Assembly (NCBI RefSeq): GCF_002723995.1
Contig: NZ_BEWP01000001.1
Coordinates: forward strand, 124,001-188,000
DNA from: Gluconobacter kondonii
GTDB lineage: Bacteria; Pseudomonadota; Alphaproteobacteria; Acetobacterales; Acetobacteraceae
Length of the DNA: 64,000 nt
Reading direction: 5' to 3'
Under the pieces are notes generated by a model, which was not told the DNA's origin, ran no database searches, and saw nothing but the letters and a program-made list of their open reading frames with translations. This document shows, piece by piece, positions 43,847 to 52,717 of this stretch. The translations under genes and the position numbers were made by a program. Numbering within the stretch: the first letter of the stretch is position 1; each line of letters begins with the position of its first letter.

Positions 43847-45469
43847 TCATTCCCACTCGATCGTACCGGGCGGCTTGGACGTGATGTCGTAGGTCACGCG
43901 ATTGATGCCGCGCACTTCGTTAACGATACGGCCCGCAACGCGGTTCAGGAACTCGAAGTCGAACGGATAGACTTCCGCCGTCATGCCATCCGTGCTGGTC
44001 ACGGCACGCAGGGCGCAGGCCTGATCGTAGGTGCGGCCATCGCCCATGACACCCACGGTCCGAACCGGCAGCAGAACTGCGAAGGCCTGCCAGATCGCAT
44101 CGTAAAGTCCGGCGCGGCGGATTTCCTCAAGATAAATCACATCCACCTTGCGCAGCAGATCGAGCTTTTCCTTCGTGACATCACCCGGAATACGGATCGC
44201 CAGTCCCGGTCCCGGGAAGGGATGCCGCCCCACGATGCTTTCGGGAATACCCAGCTCGCGGCCCAGCATGCGGACCTCGTCCTTGAACAGCTCACGGAGC
44301 GGCTCAACCAGTTCCATGTTCATGCGGTCCGGCAGGCCGCCAACATTGTGATGGGACTTGATGGTCACGGACGGACCGCCCGAGAAGCTCACGCTTTCGA
44401 TCACATCCGGATACAGCGTGCCCTGTGCGAGGAACTGCGCACCACCCAGCTTCGCGGCTTCTTCCTCGAAAACCTCGATAAACAGACGGCCAATCGTCTT
44501 GCGCTTGGTTTCCGGGTCCGTCACGCCAGCCAGTTCTTTGAGGAACAGCTCGGACGCATCACGATGCACAAGGCGAATGTTGAAACGGCCACGGAACGTC
44601 TTGACGACCTCATCCGCTTCGCCCGTGCGCATGATGCCCGGATCCACGAAAATGCAGGTGAGCTGATCGCCGATCGCATCATGGATCAGTTTTGCAGCCA
44701 CCGAGCTGTCCACACCACCCGACAAACCACAGATCACCCGGCCCGAGCCGACCTGCTTGCGGATACGTGCAATTTCCAGATCGCGGAAACCCGCCATCGT
44801 CCAGCTTCCACTGCAACCCGCGACATTATGCGTGAAGTTGCGGATCAGCGCAGCACCATGCGGCGTATGCACGACTTCAGGGTGGAACTGCACGCCGTAC
44901 AGACGACGCCCCTCATCCGCGATGATCGCGAACGGCGCACCTTCTGAATGGGCAACAGCACGGAAGCCCGGCGGAAGCTGTGTCACACGGTCGCCGTGGC
45001 TCATCCAGACCTGCTCACGCTTGCCGCGCGCCCAGACGCCACGGAACAGCGAGCAATCCTCGGCAATATCGATATATGCCCGACCGAATTCGCGATGATC
45101 GTGGTTTTCGACCTTACCACCCAGCTGCTGGCACATGGCCTGCTGGCCGTAGCAGATCCCCAGCACGGGGCGGTTCAGCGCAAAAACCACGTCCGGAACC
45201 GGCGGTGCATTCTCATCATGGACGCTGGCCGGGCTGCCGGACAGAATAATGCCGCGCGGATTGAAAGCGCGGATTTTTTCCTCGGTCGCCGTGTACGGCC
45301 AGATCTCGCAATACACACCGCTCTCGCGGACGCGACGCGCAATGAGCTGCGTCACCTGGCTGCCGAAATCCAGAATGAGGATACGGTCTTCGTGAAGAGT
45401 TTCGTCGAGCTTTTCGACGGTGCTGGCGTCCTGCTGGGTCAATGTCGTGGCCTCGCGTTCCGGTTTCAT
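43847..45469 (-). CDS. guaA: GMP synthase (glutamine-hydrolysing)
   Basis: Converts XMP to GMP. The glutaminase domain has the nucleophile in GICYGQQ and the later His and Glu in FHPEV; the ATP pyrophosphatase domain has the P-loop GLSGGVDSS; the C-terminal dimerisation domain ends [19 protein letters not shown] 45469 (540 aa) has AAGG upstream; the longer ORF to 45520 does not fit. Single-gene unit with its own terminator. Confidence 0.97.
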   Translation of the reverse strand: MKPEREATTLTQQDASTVEKLDETLHEDRILILDFGSQVTQLIARRVRESGVYCEIWPYTATEEKIRAFNPRGIILSGSPASVHDENAPPVPDVVFALNRPVLGICYGQQAMCQQLGGKVENHDHREFGRAYIDIAEDCSLFRGVWARGKREQVWMSHGDRVTQLPPGFRAVAHSEGAPFAIIADEGRRLYGVQFHPEVVHTPHGAALIRNFTHNVAGCSGSWTMAGFRDLEIARIRKQVGSGRVICGLSGGVDSSVAAKLIHDAIGDQLTCIFVDPGIMRTGEADEVVKTFRGRFNIRLVHRDASELFLKELAGVTDPETKRKTIGRLFIEVFEEEAAKLGGAQFLAQGTLYPDVIESVSFSGGPSVTIKSHHNVGGLPDRMNMELVEPLRELFKDEVRMLGRELGIPESIVGRHPFPGPGLAIRIPGDVTKEKLDLLRKVDVIYLEEIRRAGLYDAIWQAFAVLLPVRTVGVMGDGRTYDQACALRAVTSTDGMTAEVYPFDFEFLNRVAGRIVNEVRGINRVTYDITSKPPGTIEWE

Positions 45470-45544
45470 GGTGCCTTTTGAGGCTCTCCTATAAGGTGTT
45501 GTGTCGTCTGCGTCATCCATTCTGCAACATCGAACAGGAACAAC

Positions 45545-45922
45545 ATGCGCCTGCTAGCATTTTTCGCCATTTCCGCCACGGCCCTGCTTGCCGCATGTGC
45601 GGGTACGCCCGATCCCGGCCACGATCCGAACGGAACCTGGACCGGCGCCCTTGTTACGGATCAGGGCACGTGCCCGACAGAACGCTCTTCGACACTGCGG
45701 ATACGAGGCCGGGAAATCCTGTTCACACCGGCAGACGGCTCGCAGGTCCTCCATGGCACTTACACGCCCGGCAACCAGCATTATCATGCAGAACTCGCCA
45801 TGACGGATCTGAATCACCACCCCACAGCCGCCGTCTTCAACGGCTACCCCGTCGGACAGGCGATTGGCGGTATTTTCGGCTCGCCGTCATGCCGCGCTCA
45901 TATCACCATGACGCGAAACTGA
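45545..45922 (+). CDS. Small lipoprotein of unknown function
   Basis: Product of 125 aa with a signal peptide [18 protein letters not shown] and lipobox LAAC. The mature domain is short and beta-rich, with two Cys (QGTCPTE and SPSCRAH) and no family I recognise. AGGAACAAC just before the ATG serves as the ribosome binding site. It is divergent from guaA and upstream of two tRNA genes. Confidence 0.78.
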   Translation: MRLLAFFAISATALLAACAGTPDPGHDPNGTWTGALVTDQGTCPTERSSTLRIRGREILFTPADGSQVLHGTYTPGNQHYHAELAMTDLNHHPTAAVFNGYPVGQAIGGIFGSPSCRAHITMTRN

Positions 45923-45941
45923 AATTTTTTCGAAAGCGGGG

Positions 45942-45970
45942 TTGTCAGGTCAGTTAAGCCTCTGTAAAAC
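45942..45970 (+). promoter_or_regulatory. Candidate promoter of the tRNA-Arg pair
   Basis: TTGTCA at 45942-45947 and TAAAAC at 45965-45970 with a 17-bp spacer lie 13 bp before the first tRNA gene. The -35 matches five of six, the -10 four of six positions of the sigma-70 consensus. Confidence 0.5.
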
Positions 45971-45983
45971 CCCGCCTCACAGC

Positions 45984-46060
45984 GCACCCGTAGCTCAACT
46001 GGATAGAGCACCAGACTACGAATCTGGGGGTTAGAGGTTCAAGTCCTTTCGGGTGCACCA
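45984..46060 (+). tRNA. tRNA-Arg(ACG), copy 1
   Basis: 77 bases with a 7-bp acceptor stem (GCACCCG with CGGGTGC), the anticodon stem CCAGA/TCTGG with loop CTACGAA giving anticodon ACG, a T loop GTTCAAG and an encoded CCA. The A34 would be deaminated to inosine, so CGU, CGC and CGA are read. Confidence 0.97.
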
Positions 46061-46094
46061 GTCTTCTCCTGATGAAGACTTATACAATGTGTCC

Positions 46095-46171
46095 GCACCC
46101 GTAGCTCAACTGGATAGAGCACCAGACTACGAATCTGGGGGTTAGAGGTTCAAGTCCTTTCGGGTGCACCA
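46095..46171 (+). tRNA. tRNA-Arg(ACG), copy 2
   Basis: Identical in all 77 bases to copy 1, with a 34-bp spacer between them. Both include CCA. The identity suggests a recent or concerted duplication and higher supply of the tRNA that reads the frequent CGC codon. Confidence 0.97.
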
Positions 46172-46206
46172 CATTGCCTTCCCCCCTACGATATTTTACC
46201 TGCTAT

Positions 46207-46641
46207 CTAGTGGCGCACGCGCTCAAGGCAGCGATAGACCTCGTCCCATTCATAGGGCTTGGCCAGAAACATCGTTCCGCCCGGCAATTCCCCCAGTTCC
46301 TGAATCCGTGTTCCTGATGTCAGGACCAGTCCGATTTCAGGATGCTGTTCACGAATCCTGTGAGCAAGGTCCACACCATCCATTTCACCCGGCATGTTGA
46401 CATCAGAAAAAATGGTGCAGATATCCGGCTGTCGAGCGAGGACAGCCAGCGCTTCATCTGCATCAGCCGCAAGCGACGTCTCGTAACCAGCCTCTTCCAG
46501 CATGTCCGCAGCGAGGAATCGCAGAAGCGCCTGATCTTCAACGACCAGAACATGCTTTCTGTCGATTTTTTTACTCTCCCCCTGCGTGTTTCCCTGCGGA
46601 ACGACGCTGGATGATGCTCCCTTCATGGACATGGCATACAT
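46207..46641 (-). CDS. Single-domain response regulator (receiver)
   Basis: CheY-like receiver domain with no output domain. The acidic pair is in VVEDQ, the phospho-acceptor Asp in FSDVNMPGEMDG, the Thr/Ser in LTSGT and the Lys in LAKPYEWDEV. This sub-type is common next to HWE-type histidine kinases, but no kinase is nearby, so it is an orphan. Start: ATG 46641 has GGAAAG eight bases upstream; a longer GTG start at 46650 is also possible. A small inverted repeat ACACC/GGTGT (46674-46689) lies about 35 bp upstream. Confidence 0.9.
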   Translation of the reverse strand: MYAMSMKGASSSVVPQGNTQGESKKIDRKHVLVVEDQALLRFLAADMLEEAGYETSLAADADEALAVLARQPDICTIFSDVNMPGEMDGVDLAHRIREQHPEIGLVLTSGTRIQELGELPGGTMFLAKPYEWDEVYRCLERVRH

Positions 46642-46786
46642 GGCAATCACTTTCCGGGATTAAAAAACCTTTAACACCCATAATGGTGTCGTCTTTCCAA
46701 CAACGCGGCAACACGGCTCATGTTTGCATGAGTGAATTTTTTCTGACGTGCCCCGTGTCATGCAACCCGTAAAACCATCCCGGACC

Positions 46787-47482
46787 TCAGTGAGGTAATG
46801 GCGCGGCAAACCCGCCCCGCCCGAACGTCGCCAGAACATCAATACCAACAATCCCCCACTGCCCGTCGGGCTGACGCGCCAGAAGGGGGCCGCCACTGTC
46901 TCCACGTGTTGCGGAACAGTCATGATGGATCAGCCCATTCGCTGCCAACCCATTGATCTGACAGTCAATATCTCCATAGGGCACTTCCTGCCGATCTTGC
47001 GGATATCCGACCAACATCGCAGCCGCGCCTGTACGTGCAACGCCGTAAGGCACAAGATCTCCAGCCCCGATCACCTTGCGGTCCAGCACCAGTGTTGCAC
47101 GGTCCTCAGATGCCGTTCCGCCCTCATTTTTAGGGTCGTAACCGGGCGCAATAACAAACTGTGTCACCTGCGCATGAAGCCGATAATGTCCGAGCATATA
47201 CCCCATCAGGACATGAACATCCTCAGGCTGGATATAGTGCCGCGTCGCAGGCAGCCACAGACAGTGCGCCGCCGTCACCATGACGGTCGGTGCCACGGCG
47301 AATCCCGTGCAACGACTACCGAGGGAGGTCTGGACGCGCCCCAGAATCTTCCAGGGCGCCTTATTCACATCCACCACGCTGCGATGGCTGTTAGGTCCGA
47401 GTCCCGGCAGCGCGACGCCTGGAGCGGCGAACGCTGCTGCGCCGCAGATCCAGAACATCAGCAGCGCAGCGGCGCCTTTCAT
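46787..47482 (-). CDS. Secreted trypsin-like serine protease
   Basis: S1-type protease of 231 aa with a signal peptide (AAAFAAPG near residue 20). The triad is visible: H73 in VTAAHC, D127 in SEDRATLVL and S196 in GDSGGPL. Cysteines flank the His and Ser (RCTG/AAHC and IDCQ/DCSATRG), as in trypsin-fold disulfides. No membrane anchor or PDZ domain. It overlaps the cytidine deaminase gene by four bases, an odd coupling. Substrate unknown. Confidence 0.9.
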   Translation of the reverse strand: MKGAAALLMFWICGAAAFAAPGVALPGLGPNSHRSVVDVNKAPWKILGRVQTSLGSRCTGFAVAPTVMVTAAHCLWLPATRHYIQPEDVHVLMGYMLGHYRLHAQVTQFVIAPGYDPKNEGGTASEDRATLVLDRKVIGAGDLVPYGVARTGAAAMLVGYPQDRQEVPYGDIDCQINGLAANGLIHHDCSATRGDSGGPLLARQPDGQWGIVGIDVLATFGRGGFAAPLPH

Positions 47483-47868
47483 CCCAGATGATCCGGGCCG
47501 AACGCATCAGGCAACAGTTCGGCCAGAGTCCGGGTCAGAAGAATGTCTCCTTCAGGTGAGATCATATGCACTCGCAGGTCCGGCAGACCGAACTCCCGCA
47601 GTTTCTGCCGACACCCGCCACAGGGCGTACACGGCGCATCGCCGCCCACGACCACGATTTCCTCAATCCGCCGTCCCCCAGCACGAATCATGGAGGCAAT
47701 CGCACCGGCCTCAGCACATGTTCCCAGCGGATAGGCGGCGTTCTCGACATTGCAGCCTGAATGAACAACACCCTCACACCGCAAGGCCGCGCCCACCTGA
47801 AAGCGCGAATAGGGTGCATAAGCACGCGAACGGGCCTCAAGGGCCTCCCGGATCAGTTCCTGTATCAT
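47479..47868 (-). CDS. cdd: Cytidine deaminase
   Basis: Zinc-dependent deaminase of cytidine and deoxycytidine. The ligand Cys and the catalytic Glu are in TCAEAGAIA, and the other two Cys in APCTPCGGCRQ; SGCNVENAAYPLG binds the nucleoside. ATG 47868 (129 aa) fits the family; ATG 47907 would add 13 residues and has a poor ribosome binding site as well. It is divergent from lysA with 68 bp between starts. Confidence 0.94.
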   Translation of the reverse strand: MIQELIREALEARSRAYAPYSRFQVGAALRCEGVVHSGCNVENAAYPLGTCAEAGAIASMIRAGGRRIEEIVVVGGDAPCTPCGGCRQKLREFGLPDLRVHMISPEGDILLTRTLAELLPDAFGPDHLG

Positions 47869-47936
47869 GTGGATGATATTATCCCCTGCGGGTTCAGCTT
47901 GGAACATGCTTCCAAGAGCGATACGGTATCACCATC

Positions 47937-49292
47937 ATGAGTGCACCGCTTCCCTCCGATCCCGCTACCGACCCGTCCTTCCACGACATGCTGGACACCC
48001 GCCCGTCCCTGACGATGGATGCACGGGACGGCCTCCTGTTCGAAGGCGTGCCCCTGCACGTCATCGCGGCCGCTGTCGGCACGCCTTGCTGGATCACGGG
48101 AGCAGAAACGCTGCGACGGCGGGCAAAAGCCCTGCGCGCGGCGTTCGAGGCCCGGAACCTGCCGATCAGCATGCATTTCGCCATGAAATCGCAGGACCAT
48201 CAGGCCACACTGACCATCCTGCGACAGTGCGGTTATGGCGTAGATATCGTCAGCGGCGGCGAAATGCAGCGTGCGCTCCATGCCGGGATCAAGCCCTCGA
48301 AGATCGTCTTCTCCGGCGTTGGAAAATCCGATGCGGAGCTGCGGGCAGCCGTTGAACACGATATCGCGCAGGTCAATGTCGAAAGCGTCGAAGAACTATA
48401 CCGCCTCGACGACATTGCCCGGGCCTGCGGTCGCGTCGCGCGTGCTGCCCTGCGTGTTAATCCGGACGTGGACGCTGACACCCATGACAAGATTTCCACG
48501 GGGCGCGCCGGAGACAAATTCGGTATCGAACACCGCCGCGCCGTGGCCCTGTATGGTGAAGCGGCCAGCCTGAAGAACGTCCGCCTCGTCGGCCTTGCCG
48601 TTCATCTGGGCAGCCAGATGCTGACCGCAGGCCCTTTCCGCGAAGGCTATACCCGACTGGCCGACATGGTCCGCGAAATCCGCGCCGCCGGTCACACCGT
48701 CGAAGCCGTGGACTGCGGCGGCGGCCTCGGTATCCGCTATCGTGACGAAATCGCCCCCTCGCCCGATATGCTCGCGGGCGTTATTGCCGAAACGCTGGGG
48801 GATCTTGGTGTCCGCCTCAGCATCGAACCCGGCCGCTGGCTTTCCGCACCAACCGGCATTCTCCTAAGCCGCGTGATCGAAACGAAAGCTGGCAATCCAG
48901 ATTTTGTCGTGCTCGACGCCGCTATGAACGATCTCGCCCGCCCGTCTCTGTACGAATCCTGGCACGGCATCATACCCGTTGCTCCGAATGGCCTGACCAG
49001 CCCGACAAAACTCTGGGATATCGTCGGTCCGGTCTGCGAAAGCAGCGATATCTTCGCCCGAGATCGCGCGCTCCCTGCGGATACGAAACGTGGTGACCTG
49101 ATCACCCTGCTCGACACCGGCGCTTATGGATCTGTCATGAGTTCCACCTATAATTCCCGTCCGCTCGCCGCGCAGGTTCTGATCGACAACGGGAAATGGG
49201 ACATCATCCGCCAGCCCCAGAGCGTTGCGGAACTGATTGCCGCTGAAAGCATCCCCGAATGGCTGACGGCACCCGGGAATGACCATGGCTGA
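47937..49292 (+). CDS. lysA: Diaminopimelate decarboxylase
   Basis: PLP enzyme producing lysine. The PLP-lysine lies in HFAMKSQ; other PLP contacts are in HLGSQ, CGGGLGIRY and EPGRWL, and the substrate-facing Cys is in GPVCESSD. An N-terminal extension of about 40 residues precedes the barrel. It overlaps the TIGR02302 gene at its 3' end, so the two are probably co-expressed. Confidence 0.96.
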   Translation: MSAPLPSDPATDPSFHDMLDTRPSLTMDARDGLLFEGVPLHVIAAAVGTPCWITGAETLRRRAKALRAAFEARNLPISMHFAMKSQDHQATLTILRQCGYGVDIVSGGEMQRALHAGIKPSKIVFSGVGKSDAELRAAVEHDIAQVNVESVEELYRLDDIARACGRVARAALRVNPDVDADTHDKISTGRAGDKFGIEHRRAVALYGEAASLKNVRLVGLAVHLGSQMLTAGPFREGYTRLADMVREIRAAGHTVEAVDCGGGLGIRYRDEIAPSPDMLAGVIAETLGDLGVRLSIEPGRWLSAPTGILLSRVIETKAGNPDFVVLDAAMNDLARPSLYESWHGIIPVAPNGLTSPTKLWDIVGPVCESSDIFARDRALPADTKRGDLITLLDTGAYGSVMSSTYNSRPLAAQVLIDNGKWDIIRQPQSVAELIAAESIPEWLTAPGNDHG

Positions 49293-51960
49293 GCCAAACC
49301 CGGCCTTCCATCTCAAAACCCTGCGGCGCAAGGCCCAGCGCGTCCTGTGGTGGGAACGTGCGTGGGAACCCCTGCGCTGGCCACTGCTTCTGGTGGCGTT
49401 CTACGGCTTGGCCAGCCTGGCGCGCATTCCACAGTCCCTGCCCGACTGGTTGCACGCGTTGCTAGAAATCGGTGTGCTCGGCGCGGCTCTCTGGCTGACC
49501 GTTACCGGTTTGCGTCGCGTTGCCCCCGTCAGCATTCCTGCGGCTGATCGCAGAATCGAGCACGATTCCTGCCTCGCCCGCCAACCACTTCTCAGCCTAA
49601 CGGACCGCCCGGCCCTTGCCGGAAACGGCGAACAGTCCGCCATCTGGGCGCGCCATGTCGAACGCGTCACCGCCTCTCTCGGAACACTCCGCGTCGGTCT
49701 TCCGCATCCCGAAACCAGCCTGCAAGACCGCATCGGTCTTATCGCCGTCCCTCTGGCCTTGATCAGCGCCGCGCTGCTGGCGAGCACACACACACCGTCG
49801 CGTCTATACGCCGGATTGCTCCCCGGCGTGGACGATGACAGCGTTCCGCTTCCGACCCTTCAGGCCTGGATCGACCGACCGCCTTACGCTCCCGGTGCGC
49901 CCATTTTCCTGTCCTCAACGGGCCGCACCTCGCTTGATGTGCCGCAGGGTTCGATCCTGAACGCCACCATCACCGGCGCTCACGGAAAACCCACTTTGTC
50001 CGGCATCGCCTCTCCTGAGCAGAGCCGTCTGGATGCCGGAAGCTGGAACAGCCACGGCACGCTCCAGCAATCCGGAACCATCCGCATCGTCGTTCGTGGC
50101 CGCACTCTCGGCGCATGGCATGTGACCGTCGAGCCCGACTTACCCCCGACCGTCACATGGGACGGCAAACCCGGCCCGCAGAAAGACGACTGGCGTACCG
50201 GTCTGCCCTGGCATATCCATCAGACCTATGGCGTAGAGTCGCTGGAGGCCGAAATCCACCTGCCCGGCCTCTCCCGCGGTCGCGTGCTGCGCGTTCCAAT
50301 CCCTCTCGACGGTCATCCGAAAGATGCGAAAGGGGTCGCCACACCTGACCTCTCCTCCGATCCTTTTGCGGGAATGGACGTCGAAGGCCGTTTGCACGCC
50401 AAAAGCGTCTCGGGGCGCGAAAGCCGCAGCGATATCGTCAAATTCCAGATCGGCGCCCGCAAATTCACCGATCCGCTGGCCCGCGCCCTCGTGGCTTTGC
50501 GCCGCCGCCTCATGCTCGGGCAGGAACGCGCTTCAAAAGCCTCGGACGAACTCGCGCTCCTGACGCAGACAACTGACGAACGCGCGATTCTTGCGGCTCT
50601 GGGGTTGGAAATCGCATCCCTTCGCAAAGATGCCCCTGAAGGCTCGGCGGATCGCGTTCCCGGTGACCTCTGGGCGCTCGCACTTTATCTGGACGATCTA
50701 CACCGTGACGGCCCCGAAATCGCCGATGCCGCAGCTGAAGTCCGCGCAGCCCAACAGGGCGTGCAGCAGCAACTCGATCATATGCGCGAGCTTGGGGAAA
50801 AGGGTCATACCCTCCCCGAGCAGGAAGAACTCCAGCGCCGCACACAGACCCTCAAGGATGCCCTGAACCGCCGGATGCAGCTCCTGTTCGAACGCGCTGC
50901 CCAGAGCGGGATCATGATGCCGCAATCCGGCACCAGTTCGGCCGATCCGTTCTCAGACGAAATGCGCCGCCTCCAGTCCGAAGCCAATCAGGGGCATGGC
51001 GACGAAGCCCTGCGGCGTCTCCAGCAGATGGAAGACATGGCCGAACGCATGCGTCAGGCGCGCCCTGAAGACCTCAAGGCGCTTGCCGCCCAGATGAAAG
51101 CACAGGCCGAAGCACAGGCGCAGCGTGCGGCCCTGCATGATCTCGTCCACCGCGAGACCACGCTGCTCGACCACACGCAGTCCCGCCTTTCCGCCGCCCG
51201 CAAGGCCGCAGCACCGCCCGATGACGGCAATCCGCCCGATGTCAGTCAGATGTCCACGGCAGACCTGCTCCGCCAGCTTGGGATGCAGCCACCTGCCGGA
51301 ATGGATCAGCCTGCCGACAAGCCGCCCGCCCCGGTCGATCCGGCGACGGTCGCCGCCCAGTCTGACGGACGTCGTGCGGATCATGCCCTGCAACGCGCCC
51401 TTCAGCGCGTGAACGATATCCTGAGTCATCGCGTTAAAGATCTGACCGGCAAGCCCGCCACAGCTTTCGACAAGGCCAAAACGGACATGCAGAGCGCCCG
51501 CGAAGCCCTCGCGGACCGCAAGGACGCCGACGCGCAGACAGCCGAACAGAAAGTTCTGGCCGACCTGTCTGAAGCCGGAAAACAGATGCGCCAGAACCAG
51601 AAATCCGGCGGTTCCGGCAAAGGTGGACAGGGCGGAGGCAGCCTGAGCTTTATTCCCTCCGGTGGTGCAGGCGGTTCCGGTAAACCCCAGCACGGCGCAA
51701 AGGGCCAGCAGGGCGATGACGGTGACCAGCCGCAGGCTGGCGACGAAGATGGCGACGATGAGGATCAGAAGGATCAGGATCCGCTGGGTCGCAAACTCGG
51801 CGAAGGTGACAAAGGCAAGGATTCGGACGCCCATATCCCGGACAAAAGCGCCCGGGACCGCGCCCGCGACATCGAACGCGAACTCCGCCGCCGCGCCTCG
51901 GACCGTACGCGCCCGCAGAGCGAACTGGACTATCTGGAACGGCTTCTCAAATCGTTCTGA
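49285..51960 (+). CDS. TIGR02302/DUF4175 family large membrane protein
   Basis: An 891-aa protein (ATG 49285; 49279 also possible) whose N-terminus has two transmembrane helices (about 32-52 and 58-80) and a third hydrophobic stretch near 150-168. A long periplasmic part follows, then coiled-coil-like Gln/Ala/Arg-rich helices (about 500-700). The last 130 residues are low complexity: Gly/Ser (from about residue 775), then Asp/Glu/Lys, then an arginine-rich helix. This matches the alphaproteobacterial TIGR02302 family, which has no known function and is often placed beside lysA. Confidence 0.85.
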   Translation: MAEPNPAFHLKTLRRKAQRVLWWERAWEPLRWPLLLVAFYGLASLARIPQSLPDWLHALLEIGVLGAALWLTVTGLRRVAPVSIPAADRRIEHDSCLARQPLLSLTDRPALAGNGEQSAIWARHVERVTASLGTLRVGLPHPETSLQDRIGLIAVPLALISAALLASTHTPSRLYAGLLPGVDDDSVPLPTLQAWIDRPPYAPGAPIFLSSTGRTSLDVPQGSILNATITGAHGKPTLSGIASPEQSRLDAGSWNSHGTLQQSGTIRIVVRGRTLGAWHVTVEPDLPPTVTWDGKPGPQKDDWRTGLPWHIHQTYGVESLEAEIHLPGLSRGRVLRVPIPLDGHPKDAKGVATPDLSSDPFAGMDVEGRLHAKSVSGRESRSDIVKFQIGARKFTDPLARALVALRRRLMLGQERASKASDELALLTQTTDERAILAALGLEIASLRKDAPEGSADRVPGDLWALALYLDDLHRDGPEIADAAAEVRAAQQGVQQQLDHMRELGEKGHTLPEQEELQRRTQTLKDALNRRMQLLFERAAQSGIMMPQSGTSSADPFSDEMRRLQSEANQGHGDEALRRLQQMEDMAERMRQARPEDLKALAAQMKAQAEAQAQRAALHDLVHRETTLLDHTQSRLSAARKAAAPPDDGNPPDVSQMSTADLLRQLGMQPPAGMDQPADKPPAPVDPATVAAQSDGRRADHALQRALQRVNDILSHRVKDLTGKPATAFDKAKTDMQSAREALADRKDADAQTAEQKVLADLSEAGKQMRQNQKSGGSGKGGQGGGSLSFIPSGGAGGSGKPQHGAKGQQGDDGDQPQAGDEDGDDEDQKDQDPLGRKLGEGDKGKDSDAHIPDKSARDRARDIERELRRRASDRTRPQSELDYLERLLKSF

Positions 51961-51963
51961 GAC

Positions 51964-52000
51964 AAAAAAAGCCCGGTACCGTTATGGCACCGGGCTTTTT
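51964..52000. terminator. Strong bidirectional terminator
   Basis: AAAAAAAGCCCGGT, a short irregular loop, ACCGGGCTTTTT. It ends the lysA-TIGR02302 unit and lies downstream of the convergent phosphatase gene. Confidence 0.92.
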
Positions 52001-52042
52001 CAGAGGTGGCAAAGACGACCTCACCCCCTGAATTACATAATG

Positions 52043-52717
52043 TTACGGAATACGATAGAACGGATTCGGCAGCAGGAAAGTCTTTTCTGCAAAACCACCG
52101 CTCAGGTCGGACGGCTGATCCCCAAGACTTGCAATAATTGTATAGCCTTTACGCTCGATCCGCTCGCGGGTCGGCGCCTTGTACAAGGCAGCATATCCAT
52201 GAGAGGTCATCGGTCGTAGATACAGCCCGTCCCAGTGCTGAATTCCCGCCAGATGCAGGTTCCGCTCGGTCGCGTCCCGCTCGTCCTCATGACGCCCTGT
52301 CACGAAAAACACCGCGACATGATTCGCCTGAGCCTCTTCGATCAGCGCCCGCATGGACGCAAAAGCCGGGGCGCGGCCACTCTTTTCCCAGGCAATCGCT
52401 CCACACGGCCCTTTAGGCAGGGCGTCGCACGGACCCGCCGGAATATAGCCGAAATCATCGGCGCGGATCTCGTCCCAATTGGACAAGGTCGTCTCGTCGA
52501 TATCCAGAACGATTGCGGGATGGCGCGTTTTTGGCGCCGTTTGTTTGATCCACTGGCGTGCCTGAGCGACCACGGCGTCGAAATCACGCTGGTAATCGCC
52601 GCTGTCGTGATAGGCGCTGGCGGCCATAATGGCATCGCCAACATTCGCAGGCGGCGCGGCCAGCGCCGCGAGGGGCGCAACAAACAGGCTGGTGGCGAGC
52701 AGGAGGGAACGGATCAT
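52043..52717 (-). CDS. HAD-superfamily acid phosphatase (class B/IIIB type), secreted
   Basis: Signal peptide ends near ALAAPP (residue 22). The nucleophile motif is LDIDETTLSN near residue 71 and the later Thr in FFVTGR and Asp pair in LGDQPSD complete the HAD site. The family includes lipoprotein e(P4) and plant vegetative storage protein-like phosphatases. It would dephosphorylate small substrates in the periplasm. It overlaps the stop of the upstream MFS gene by four bases. Confidence 0.9.
   Translation of the reverse strand: MIRSLLLATSLFVAPLAALAAPPANVGDAIMAASAYHDSGDYQRDFDAVVAQARQWIKQTAPKTRHPAIVLDIDETTLSNWDEIRADDFGYIPAGPCDALPKGPCGAIAWEKSGRAPAFASMRALIEEAQANHVAVFFVTGRHEDERDATERNLHLAGIQHWDGLYLRPMTSHGYAALYKAPTRERIERKGYTIIASLGDQPSDLSGGFAEKTFLLPNPFYRIP

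Noticed and set aside
45984-46171. tRNA pair as an integration site of a mobile element
   Set aside because: No integrase gene, no repeated tRNA 3' end downstream and neighbours are ordinary core genes.
46716-46742. CTCATG-TTTG-CATGAG hairpin followed by a T-rich stretch
   Set aside because: It is oriented on the plus strand, where the nearest gene is a tRNA more than 500 bp upstream; the stem is short. It does not fit either flanking minus-strand gene as a terminator.
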